DNA of 21,686 nt from Planctomycetaceae bacterium (GTDB lineage Bacteria; Planctomycetota; Planctomycetia; Pirellulales; Thermoguttaceae), in contig JAIRYX010000255.1 in the NCBI GenBank assembly GCA_031267635.1, positions 1 through 21,686 on the forward strand, written 5' to 3'. Shown here in pieces: positions 1-10,400 of the stretch (position 1 is its first letter; each line of letters starts with the position of its first letter). Both the position numbers and the translations under genes were made by a program. The notes beneath the pieces were generated by a model that saw only the letters and a list, made by a program, of their open reading frames with translations, had not been told where the DNA came from and did no database searches.

Positions 1-350
1 GTTCATCTTGTTCGAGTAAGAAATTTCAGATGGGAACACCCCAATCCGAAACAAATCAAACCATCGCAACAAGATAGTATAACTCACCGGGTACTTAAAA
101 CAATAGAAAAACAGAAAAGTTCCAAAAAATACAGAATAAAATAAAAAATAATTTACGCTTACTGGGTACACTTTTCACAAAAACCCTTTATTTCAAGTAC
201 AAAACGAAAAATCAATCTGCATAAAAGGGAACTTCCGTTAAAACAATAATGCAAGATATTGAAATATTTACAACTATTCAGTCGCTCAACCCAAATCAAT
301 CCGTACAGGGCGACTGAATAGTTACGATTTTTCTGAGTTTAGCTGCTCTC
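1..350. other. AT-rich intergenic region left of pgsA
   Basis: No open reading frame with gene-like composition is visible. The stretch up to about 269 is AT-rich with A-runs and no recognised element. The remainder is the palindromic repeat at 270-325, which begins 26 bases past the pgsA stop and could act as its transcript end. Confidence 0.5.
270..325. repeat. 55-bp palindromic repeat, copy 1
   Basis: The arms AACTATTCAGTCG (272-284) and CGACTGAATAGTT (311-323) are perfect 13-base inverted repeats around a centre reading roughly CTCAACCCAAATCAATCCGTACAGGG. This is one of the cleanest copies of the family found in every intergenic region of the window. It lies 26 bases downstream of the pgsA stop codon. 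Confidence 0.85.
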
Positions 351-959
351 TCATTTTTTCAGTGCGGCGATGACATAGCCGACGCCGGAATAAATTGTAA
401 TAATCAATGTTCCCCAAACAGAAAGAATCATGAGCCAATAAAGCCACAATGGTTGCGGGAGTAAATTTTTCGACATGTCATGAGGTAAAATGACCCAAAG
501 CAAACATGCGGGAATGGCGACACATTGCAGCCACATTTTTAATTTGCCTGCCATTTTTGCGGAAAAATCACGTCCTTGTTGTTCGAGGAATGCGCGAAGG
601 GTTGTTATGAATAACTCGCGTGCGACAATGATAACGACAATAATCCGCAAACCGTAAATTTCTTTCACCAATTCCGGGAGAGACGCAAGATAAATAAACG
701 CGCCGCAAACAACAAGTTTATCGGCAAACGGATCCATGATTCGTCCAAATACGGTCACTTGGTGATATTTTCTTGCCCACCAGCCGTCAATCCAGTCAGT
801 AACGGACGCGATGACAAAAAGAATCAGTCCAATAATGTAACATTCGCATTCTAAAAAGCCGAACATCACCAGCGACAACATGATTCGCGTCATAGTCAAA
901 GCGTTGGGGACATTCCAGTTAGATGTGGAAATCTGCGGCAAAATCTTCGTTTCAGACAT
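351..959 (-). CDS. pgsA: CDP-diacylglycerol--glycerol-3-phosphate 3-phosphatidyltransferase
   Basis: This 202-residue membrane enzyme should join glycerol-3-phosphate to CDP-diacylglycerol, releasing CMP and forming phosphatidylglycerol phosphate, the committed step towards phosphatidylglycerol and cardiolipin. The CDP-alcohol phosphatidyltransferase motif D-G-x2-A-R-x8-G-x3-D-x3-D is complete: D58, G59, A62, R63, G72, D76 and D80. The phrase NVPNALTMTRI near residues 16-26 is typical of PgsA N termini. Several hydrophobic stretches (about 27-55, 82-92, 105-115, 140-160, 172-198) fit a polytopic inner-membrane protein, and the length is normal for the family. The ATG start is supported by AGGAG at 965-969, five bases upstream. 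It lies on the same strand as the giant TPR gene but is separated from it by about 530 bases of repeats, so co-transcription is doubtful. Another CDP-alcohol transferase, such as phosphatidylserine synthase, is less likely given the N terminus and size. Confidence 0.93.
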   Translation of the reverse strand: MSETKILPQISTSNWNVPNALTMTRIMLSLVMFGFLECECYIIGLILFVIASVTDWIDGWWARKYHQVTVFGRIMDPFADKLVVCGAFIYLASLPELVKEIYGLRIIVVIIVARELFITTLRAFLEQQGRDFSAKMAGKLKMWLQCVAIPACLLWVILPHDMSKNLLPQPLWLYWLMILSVWGTLIITIYSGVGYVIAALKK

Positions 960-964
960 TTTTT

Positions 965-969
965 CTCCT
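965..969 (-). promoter_or_regulatory. Ribosome binding site of pgsA
   Basis: AGGAG on the minus strand, five bases before the ATG at 959. It fixes the start of pgsA and shows that this organism uses Shine-Dalgarno sites for at least some genes. Confidence 0.75.
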
Positions 970-1107
970 AAATAAATAATGTATACTCCTCACACTTTAA
1001 AAATTCGGTTTCATTTAAAAGGAACGTTAAAGACAAGAGGAACTTTGGGAACGTGAGGAACGAGGCACTCTGTCTTAAAAAATAAACATTATCTTAAAAA
1101 ACGAATT

Positions 1108-1161
1108 GTAGCTATTCAGTTACCCAACCCACATAAATCTGCACAGCAATTGTATAATTAC
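1108..1161 (+). repeat. 55-bp palindromic repeat, copy 2 (degenerate)
   Basis: It begins GTAGCTATTCAGT and ends GTATAATTAC. Its right arm has diverged from the consensus ACTGAATAGTTAC. It forms the left boundary of composite element A. Confidence 0.65.
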
Positions 1162-1176
1162 TCGAAAGACTTTCTC

Positions 1177-1358
1177 ATTGCAGCCCTTATTTATCAAGTT
1201 TCCCTTAGTAGCCAACAAAGCCCCAAACGCACCCTTATGCCCTTATTTTTTAGATAATAGATTTTTATCAAAAAAAACGAACGAAAAATAAGGGAATAAG
1301 GACGCATATTGGCGTTAATTCGGGCTACTAAGGGGATTTCATAAATAAGGGCGGCAAT
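1177..1358. repeat. Long palindrome, copy A
   Basis: Arms of about 75 bases (1177-1252 and 1284-1358) are imperfect inverted repeats containing GCCCTTATTTAT, CTTAGTAGCC and CCCTTATTTTT and their complements, around a centre of about 30 bases containing TTTTTATCAAAAAAA. The single strand could fold into a very long hairpin. The two arms differ enough that orientation can be told: the left arm reads TATCAAG and AGCCAACAA where the right arm reads, in complement, TATGAAAT and AGCCCGAAT. Confidence 0.8.
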
Positions 1359-1387
1359 AATAATATTTTTCGGTAAAACTGATGGTC

Positions 1388-1439
1388 GTTATTTAGTTCC
1401 CAGTACGGGCTTATTTGGTTTGAGCAACTGAATAGTTAC
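1388..1439 (-). repeat. 55-bp palindromic repeat, copy 3
   Basis: It is in reverse orientation relative to copy 1 and ends in GAGCAACTGAATAGTTAC. It closes composite element A and lies 48 bases downstream of the TPR gene stop. Confidence 0.75.
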
Positions 1440-1486
1440 AACGAATTTTCAAGCGAGATGAGCATAAAAATGCGTCAACCCTAGCT

Positions 1487-4400
1487 TTACTTTTCAAACA
1501 ATTTTTTGCGAAGTGTTTCTGATTTTTGTGTGTGAATGAGTTGCAAAACACGTTCTAACCGAAAGCCGGGAAAATTGCCATGAGCGGTAAGTTCCTTGCA
1601 TTTGGCGGCATTTTCCGGTGCAGACGCCCATTGTTCGACAAAATCCACCGTTGCGTCGCCGGCGGCAACCAACCGCCAACGCGCGGCATTCGCTTTCACG
1701 CCGTCCTGTGTTGCTTCGGCAAGCAAAGCGTCAAAGCAACGTTTCACTTCCTCGTCCGTCAACTTCAATGGTTCGTTAAGCGTCTCAACACGGAAATTGT
1801 CAAGTCCCCAACATTCGCCAAATGAAAGGTTGTAAGAATTTTCATACGGCCCGTCTTGAAATTGCGTTGAGAATGTTACTCCCAGCGTTTCTTCGGCGTG
1901 CGGCACAATCATATCGACTGCGTAAACCGCAGACTTTCCTGAATAGAGACCGCTAAAACTATTCTGCTCGACCGCGCCGTGCCGTCCGTAGTAAAATCCG
2001 GTTTCAAGATTGTTAGCCCAAATCTCTTCGTTCTCAACACGGTTGTACCACGACGGTTTTCGATTAAACAGAGGCGGATAATCGTCCGGATAACTTTGCT
2101 TTTGATTGTTCGGATCGTGATCGTAGTTGGAAAATGTCGTGCCGATAGGAACGATGCCGTTGCTCAATTCCATTTTCCAAGAATCGACGCCGAAATGACT
2201 TTGCGACCCAACAAGTCCGTCAAGCCCTTCGAACATATATAAATCAAACCGTATCCGCAAGAATTTATGCGGCGGTAACTTGTCTAATGAAAATTCTGGC
2301 GTCGCATTACAAAATTCACCGAAAATCGCGCGGCGTTTGCCGTGGCTGACAAGATAATCACGAGAGGGCGTCGCCCAATTCTTGTCCACGGAATTTTCAA
2401 AATCGGTCTCATAAACGACTGTTCCCTCAGGAAGTGTCGGCAGTCCGAATGTTTCGGCAATTCTCGGTTTGTTGCCTTCCGTGTCGATTGGTTTTGTACT
2501 TTCGCGGGCAATGTCTTCAAACTTGATGTTGCCGAGCCATGTCAGCAATTCGTTGCGTTTTGATTCGTCCAATGCGTCAAGTTTGGTTTTCAGCAAATCC
2601 AGATATTTTCCCAAATCGCGGTAACGTTGAGAATCTTTCGGTTCTTCCGCAAAGTATTTTAAGATTTTCATTGCCGTCGGAACATTGTCGTTGTTGATGA
2701 CATTTTCCAAAATAAGCAGAAGTTGATCGTCCATTGCCGTGCGGAAACCGTCAATATGTTCCAAATTCCTCGATTCACGCACGATCTTGCGATACAATTC
2801 CGCTAAATCAACCAACGTTTCAATTGTTGTTTTATCCGTCGTTTGTTCCAATTTCCAAAAGAGACCTGTCCTGCGGATTACATGATAGGCATAACGCGAA
2901 TATCGCAATCCTTGTTGCGAAATTTGCAGAGAAGCGTTCAATGATTCCAACCACGCATCATCACTGTTCGGCGAAAGAGTCTCGGCAAGAACAAGTAGCA
3001 CAAGAACGCCCGTTTCCGGTTTTTTCTCGTCTCGGACAAGTTTCTTAAACTTGGCGGTAAGTTTTTGAATTGTTTCCTGCGTCTCTTTCTGGTAGGTATC
3101 GCGTAACATTACTGCGATACTTAATTCCAAGGCGTCCAGCATAAAAATTTGATACGGTTGATCCGCTAGCGCTTGTCGTTTTGTTTCAATAATTCGGAGT
3201 AATTCTTCCGCATGCTCTAAAGTTGAAGATGAACTTTCAACCAAATAACTCATCAACGACCGAAATCTTCCATTGGGACCGCCGAGATCGTTATAAATTC
3301 CGAAGAAAAGCGGTTTGTTGGGATCGTCGGTCAAAACGATTTTTTTTAACGATTCATAGGCGAGTCCCTTGTCGCCGCGGGCAATCGCTTCGTGATAAAC
3401 CGCGTCAAAAATCCAAAGTACCTGCGACGCTCTGTAACGGTCAAAGGTGGTCGAATTGCGATCTTCGTTGTTCATCCAACCGTTTTCCCAAATTGATTCA
3501 AACACCGCCAAAACATCTTTCGTACCACCGGCTTTGGCTACGGCAATGTATTGGTCACGGATGTTGTAAAATTCGGAATCAAGATTGTTTACGAGTTTGC
3601 CGTTCTGCACAAGCAAATTTTTCAATGTCTCAACCGACAACGACACTCTCAATTTATCAGCAAGTTGTTTTGGCGTCCAAACGTGAAATTCTTCCCGTAA
3701 TGCGTTTGCGGCTTCTTTATCGGAACTGGCTGACGCGGATGAAGACGACGTTTCCAGCTTTTTACTGATATATTTTGTCGCAAAGACTGTCAACGTTTCG
3801 CAATCGTCCGCAAAACGTTCCGCGTCGTATTTTTCGGGATTCATATAAATTTCACGGGCGATAATCCACGCACCGGCATAAAGCGATTCATCGGACTGTT
3901 TTTGCCGTGCGTCGGACGCGGTTTGTTTCGCGCAATATTTGACTTGCACCGCAATATTTTCCGCCGGTTCATTCGCAAGCATCGCGCACCAAGTTTTTGT
4001 CAGCGCGACAGAAAAATCATTCGGATGTTCTTTTTCCAATAAATCCAATGATGTGCGAATTGTAGCAAATTTTTCGACGTCATTTTTTGCAATGACCGCT
4101 AACGCGTCAAACAATTTCGCCGCAATGATTGACGAAAGCATTTCTTTTCGGAACGATTTGCGGTAAATCCCTAAAAACAACGGTACATTCGGCGTTTTTT
4201 CCGTTTCTTTTTTATCCGTTGTTTGTAACGTTGTTTGCGGAAGCGGAATGAACATTTCAATATTTGCCGCGATTTCTTCCGCCGAAACGCGTTCCAACAC
4301 GGAATCAAATATGCCGCGCACCATTGTCGAATAATGACTCCAATTTTTGTTATTCACAAACGTTTTATACCATATTTGCCCTTCGCACTGCTCGCGGTAA

Positions 4401-7400
4401 ATCTTCAACAACACGATTCCTTCTCCAGTATTTTTTAACAAATTTCCTACTGATTGAAGAATTTGCGACAATTCATAAATGCTGTAGTAATTATTGCCGA
4501 TTTGAACATTACCGTTATTGCTGGTTGCGCAGTGTTTCAGATAAGTCAAATTGCTTTTCATTACAGCAACCGCTTCTTCGCGTCCTTTTTCTTTGTTGCC
4601 CGATTTCAGATACAATTTGATTAACTTTGTTTGATAGAGCGTTTCAATCGGACTAGAACCGCCTTGACGCAACCTTGCGGCTCTTTCGCAAAGTTCAATT
4701 CCCAGTTGAATGGCTTGCGAATCGTCTTGATTTTCCAACAATTGAACAAGAGGCATTTCAAAGTTGTTGCTATTCTCCCAATATTGCAAAGTTTGCCGTT
4801 TTTCTTTCAACGTTTTGAAAATTTCGAGAGCGTGTTTTACGTCGTTCGTTTTCAAATCAACCATCGCTTCCAACATTTTCGCGTCAAAATAACAATTCCA
4901 ATTTCGCTTGTTTTCCTCAATTTTTTCATGCGCGGCAACAGCTTCCTGAACTTCTTTTTTTAATGTCTCCAGCGACTTGCTTTTTTCCGCAAGATTGACA
5001 AACGTATAAGAAAGCGACTTCGCTCCTTCACTCGACCAACTTTGTGTGTAATGAATACTCGAATAAACCACCTGACTTCCCCGCCGCGCATGGGATTGTT
5101 CATTGGGAACGGCAATCGCTTCCCAAACAACTTCGCGAAAATACGGATATATTTCCGGTTCAGAGTCGCCGTTCCAAACCCATGGATTGATCAAACTGCG
5201 TCGCAATTGTTGACGTTCCGCGTCGGTTCCGTCTTTCAATTGCCAAAGCGACTCAAAAATCTCCCAGACTTGTTTTTTATACTTACCGTTGTTCCTCATG
5301 TTGCTTAACAGCTCACTGAATTGACTACTATGTGTAAGGACAATTTTGGGATTCATCCCTTTGAGAAACTCCAAAAATTTATCTTGCTGATTGATTTCCT
5401 GATAAAAATTCATGGTGTCCCAGTAACTTCCTTGAAAGAGCAATTCCGGTTTTTTCGCCAATCCTTTGCTCATCCATTCCGCCGCGTCTTTCTGTTCGCC
5501 GAGCGACCGAAGCGTTTGTGCGAATTGAATTATTTTTTGCGAGTCGTCGGGAATTGGCGATTGTTTCAGTTGATCCAATAATTTTTTCGCGTCGTCTTTA
5601 CGCCCCGCTTTGTTGTAGATGTTAATCAGCGACAGCGTAATGTCCATCGAACCGGGGGACGATTTCCATTGTGCTTCAATTTGTTCCACAATTTCTCCCA
5701 GTTTTCCCGCGTTTTGCAAAACATTAATCGCTTCGTCGCGCAAATGCCTTTCGTAACTGTTCGACTGCAACACGCGGCTTGTTGATAACGCGGGAGAACG
5801 ATACATTTTCAAAGCGTACTTCACAAGCTGCTCTTTCTTTTTCTCGTCGTTTCCCGCATTGTTCCGCAATTCGTTGAACAGCTCTCCCATCGTGTTTAAA
5901 TCGGTTGCCGACACAAGCAATCGGTCACGAATCGCCTCCGCCTCCGCTTTACGGTCAAGCTGTATGAGCGAGCTTCGCAATGTCCTTAAATCTTCCGTCG
6001 TGAGCTGATAACCGAGCAGACGATTGACTGCTTGTTCTGCGCGTTTTTTGATTTGATCGGCGTTTTCTCCCACGCTTGAGTACATTCGTAAAATGATCGT
6101 TTCCCGTGTTTTGACGTCGGATGCGGATGTAAAAGGAATCTCATCAAGCGTTTCCGCCGCTTTGACCAGTTCATTTTGCGATTTATAAATCAATGCCAGC
6201 GAGATAAGTTTGGTTTGCGGAAAAGATTCTTGTTTTTCTTTCGACTCGGCGTACTCTTTTTCCAGCGACTTTAGCGTGTCTTGAATATTCTCTTGCTGAT
6301 TGGTGGAATTGAGCGGATGTTGTGATTTTGTTTCGGCTGTTTTTCGGTATTGCTGAATAACCGCCGTAATGTCGGGCAAATTCTCCTGCTCTTTTTCTGT
6401 AAGATATTGTTTCAACCATTCCGCGTTATTCGCTTGAATCTGCTCTTTGGTAACGCCTTCGCCCGGCTCGTAATCTTTGACGAGCAAATCCAAGAGATGC
6501 ATAAATTGATCCGCCATATTCAAAGCGTTGGATTCATTCACCATAACTTGGCTGTTGCCGGTCTGCAGTTGAATTTGTTGTAGAATGTTCTGGAGACTGT
6601 TGGCGTCAATTTGCGTACTTTGGAAATAAGACCGATAGTTGTTGAGAAGCGAACTACCGCGCCGTCCTGAAGCCAACGTTTGAATGGTTACGGTTGTTTT
6701 TAACGCCGGCGATTGCGCGGAGTTCGACGCATTTTTTTCCGCCGCATGGATTTCTCCAATCACCGCAAGATAAAAATCCAGCACACGGCGTAATTCTTCT
6801 TTCGCTTGCGTTATTGCTTCGAGTTCTTTTTTATCAATTTTGTTATTGATTTTCTGCGCTTCAATAGTACCCCCAAGACCGACGTCGCCGAAATAAGAGA
6901 TTCCAACGCCGCGCGGCTGAATTTGTTGTAACGCGACTTGCAATTGCTGCGTTCCGAAAATCGCGGGCATTTTCTGTTTTATTTTATTTGAAACATACCG
7001 TATCACCAAAACACTAACCACTACTTCTGGAGAATTCATTTGCTGCATCGCACCGATATTGAGAGGTAACGGTTTATTTTCAGTAAGATTTTTAATCGTA
7101 GTGTTTTTTATTTTTGTGACCCATTTTTGCATGTCCTCAAACGTGAACGCAGCGACGTCCATTGCTTCCGCACCGAGCGGAAGCGGCAAAATTTTTCCAA
7201 CAGAAATCCCATAGGAAAATGCCTTCAGCCATCGTTTTTCCAGCGATTCCTGATCGTCAATCAACATTCCAATCACATAAATCTGTGGCATGTTTTCCGC
7301 AAGTTTTTCAATCACATCGTCGAGCTTCGCCGTATCGTCTTTGCGTCCCGCGTGTTCCAACAGATGATAAATTGTCGGCAATCCCGATATGAGATTATTG

Positions 7401-10400
7401 AAATAATAAATCTGCGACGTCATCTGTTTAGGATCGCTGTCCGCCATTTCAATGGTCGTGCGCAAAAGCCAATCAAGACGCTGATTGTTCGTCATGCCGT
7501 CGATATTTTCCTCGGCTTGTTTACGAAGGTCGGACAAAATTTTGTCGTAATTTTCTCTTGCAGCTTCAAAGATTTTTTCAAGAGTTTTTGAGTTTCCTTT
7601 TTCTGTCGGTTTGTCGGCAGGATTTGTGGATTGCGGTATAAGTTTTACGGCGTCCGCAATCAAAGTTTCTTTGTCCTGCAATTCATAAAATTCCAATTGC
7701 GCTGCCGCAGTCGTTCGTTGCAATATGACATGGAACGCGCTATTTTTCCAATCTTTTTCGCCGAGCAAACCGAGTTTGATCGTGACTTTCCCCGCAGCGC
7801 TGTTGCTGCCGCCTACAATGCTGTTGGGATTGTTTGCCATCGCGTTAATCCGCGTTTCCCACGACGGCGGAAAAATAATATCATCGTCCATAGCCGTTTC
7901 ACGGATTTGCTGATCAAGATAGATTTCAAATCGCAACCGCGCCAGTAGTACGGTTTTGTCGTTGGAATCATCGGGAAATTCGTTTTGAATTTTTTCGACA
8001 AGCGGCAGCAAACGGTCAAACGTCAACGCTTTTTCAATCTTTTCGATTTTCGCTTTTTCTTCCTCGGTTTGCTTTGAAACCGGAGAATCGTTACGGTCGT
8101 TTTGCGTCAGCACCGGCGTTTGAGAAGCATATATTGTTCTTGTAGGGTTGACGTCTTTTCCTAATCCGCCGCTTTCTTTAAGCAATTTTGCTTCTTCGGG
8201 ATGATTTTTCTCAAAATCAATAACGTCAAGGTCGTAAGCAAATTTCATTTGCCACATTTGCGCCGCAAATTTTGCGTCGCCGAAATTCAACGGCTTGAAA
8301 AGCGGTTTTTCCGGTTCGCCGACGCTTGCTGTTATATTTCCTCGCTGATAATAATGTAGCTCCAATTGCAACCGCTCACGGAACAATGTTTGGATTAACT
8401 CATGATTTTGGTTACCCCATGTTGCCAAGATAGAAACCGTTCCCATTCCGGGCTGATAAAAATTGAAAGCGAAATTGTTATATCCCTGATGCTGTCCAAA
8501 TCCCCACGCCGAATAATTAGTACCCATGCTGCGAGACGCCGAATTTCCACCGCCGGAAATACTTCCGGAAGAGCTAACTGTCTTTGACGATGTTGTTTGT
8601 TCTTTCGCAGAAAGTTCGTTGTCCTGATTGTTCGACGCGAAAATTGCCGCCGCCAAAACGTCTGCGTCTTTCAACGCTTGTTCCCGCTGTGCCGCGTCTT
8701 TTCCGGCAAGCCAATACGTCAACTCCATTTTTCGGTACATTAGTTCCCAATGACCGGAATGTTTCATTTCCATTCGTTCCAAGAGTTGTTGCGCCAATGA
8801 GTAGTCTTCCCGCGCCAACAATTTGTCGAGAACGTTAATCTGATCGGCAAAATCGACATTCGATGTGGTCATTTGCAGATACACGGACGACGCTTTATCC
8901 CGTTCTCCCGCCGCATAATACAATCCCAGCAAACGGTCGCGATCCTGCGACTGATTCGTCTGATCGCAAAGCATTTCTTGATAACGAACCGCCGCCGCCA
9001 AATCGCCTTGCATTTCCGACACGCGCGACAACTGGTCAAGCAAAAACGTGTCGCTGTTTTTTTCGTCATCCACATTTGTCAGCAGCATTTCCAAAGCATT
9101 CCGCGCTGCAAAATAATCGCCGACCGTTACATGTGCCTGCGCCAGACAATATGCGGAATTTCGACGCTTTCCCAACTCGGCGACGTCCTGACGTAACCTC
9201 GCAACCAACTGGTCAAAACGGTTTCCTTGCTGATAATAATTCGACAACTTGCCGACTTGTCCGATTTTTCCCTGCAAATCTTCCGTGCGGTCGAAAATCC
9301 GCCATGTGATTTCAATCGCTTCGTCTAACTGACCGTCTTGCGCGAGTTGTTCCGCTAACGCCGTGAGCGAAACTTGATCCGCCGGATCAATCCGCACCGC
9401 GCGCCGTAACGCTTCAATACCGTCGCTTCGCCGTCCAACGCCAATCAACATGTCCGCGTAAAATCGGCTGTTCGCCGTGTTTCCCGCTCCAGTTGCCATA
9501 ACAAGCCGCGCAGTTTCAATCGCTTTGTCGCTTTGTCCCATGTCGCGTTGTAAATTTGCCAGCCGCTTCAAATGATCAACACGATGCGCCGCGTCCGCAT
9601 TTGCCAGCCGCTCATAAATTTCCGCCGCGCGTTTTTCATCGAACGCTTGCGTGAAAATATCCGCCGCCGTACCGAGAATCATCAGTGTTAACGATGTTGT
9701 TGACGTTGCGTTTTTCGCGGATTGCTGCCGTGCCACGTCAATTTGCATTGCTTGTTCAATTGCTGAAACCGCTTTGTCCCATTGTCCCGCCGCGCGGGAA
9801 TACACTGCTAAACGCCATAAATTTTTCGCAGCTTTCGCGTCGTTGGAATGGTTGTTGGCAACCGCTTTTTCCAGAGTTTCTATTGTGTTCGTCAATTCGC
9901 CGGCTTTGCTTATCGCTTCGGTTTCCACCGTTGTGAACGCTTGCAATTCCTCATCGGTTTCGACAAGTTTTTCCGCTGTTTGCAACTGATATTTCATCGC
10001 GTTCAAATCGCCGCTTTGCAGTACCGCGTCCAAATAGGCAAGCTGCACGTTAAAATCTTTCGGCGCAAGTTCTGCCGCTTCTTTTAACGCTTCTCGCGAT
10101 TCGTCCGCGTAACCCAATCCCTTGAAAATACTTCCAAGCTGCGTCAGATTCGCCGCCGTGCGCCGCGTTCCTTCGGCAATTTGACGGAGCGTTGCAACGG
10201 CTTTTTCTTTTTGCTCTGTCCGATGATAAAACAAACCGAGATACTCACGATACGACGGATCATTCGGCGCGAGTTCGACCGCTTTTTGATACAACTTTTC
10301 CGCTTCATCGTTGATTTTTCCGCCGGTCATTAAATCGGCGACCATGATGATTGTCGCCGTGTCATTTGGTCGGGCGTTGACGAGCCGCAACCAAATTTTT

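Larger units (their letters stand above)
1108..1439. repeat. Composite palindromic element, copy A
   Basis: A 332-bp unit: a degenerate 55-bp palindrome (1108-1161), a long inverted repeat (1177-1358) and a second 55-bp palindrome in the opposite orientation (1388-1439). The same order of parts, reverse-complemented, is found at 11829-12208 on the other side of the giant TPR gene. Matching includes the spacers between the parts (for example the segment with AAAATATTATT), so the composite moved or was duplicated as one unit. No coding capacity is seen. Confidence 0.8.
960..1486. other. Repeat-filled intergenic region between pgsA and the TPR gene
   Basis: No gene is seen. From about 985 to 1105 there is AT-rich sequence with spaced GGAAC motifs and a segment resembling part of 21059-21130. 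From 1108 to 1439 there is a composite palindromic element. The last 47 bases before the TPR stop include a short possible hairpin around 1461-1475 (AGCAT/ATGCG) too weak to call a terminator. Confidence 0.6.

Noticed and set aside
1108..1439. Insertion sequence with transposase
   Set aside because: The element has no reading frame of useful length. At most it is a non-autonomous derivative.
1461..1475. Terminator of the giant TPR gene
   Set aside because: The possible stem is only four or five pairs and the T-run falls in its loop, not after it.
3223..3768. 181-residue plus-strand frame opposite the TPR gene
   Set aside because: Low-quality composition rich in R, C and S, typical of the complement of a real gene, and no expression signals.
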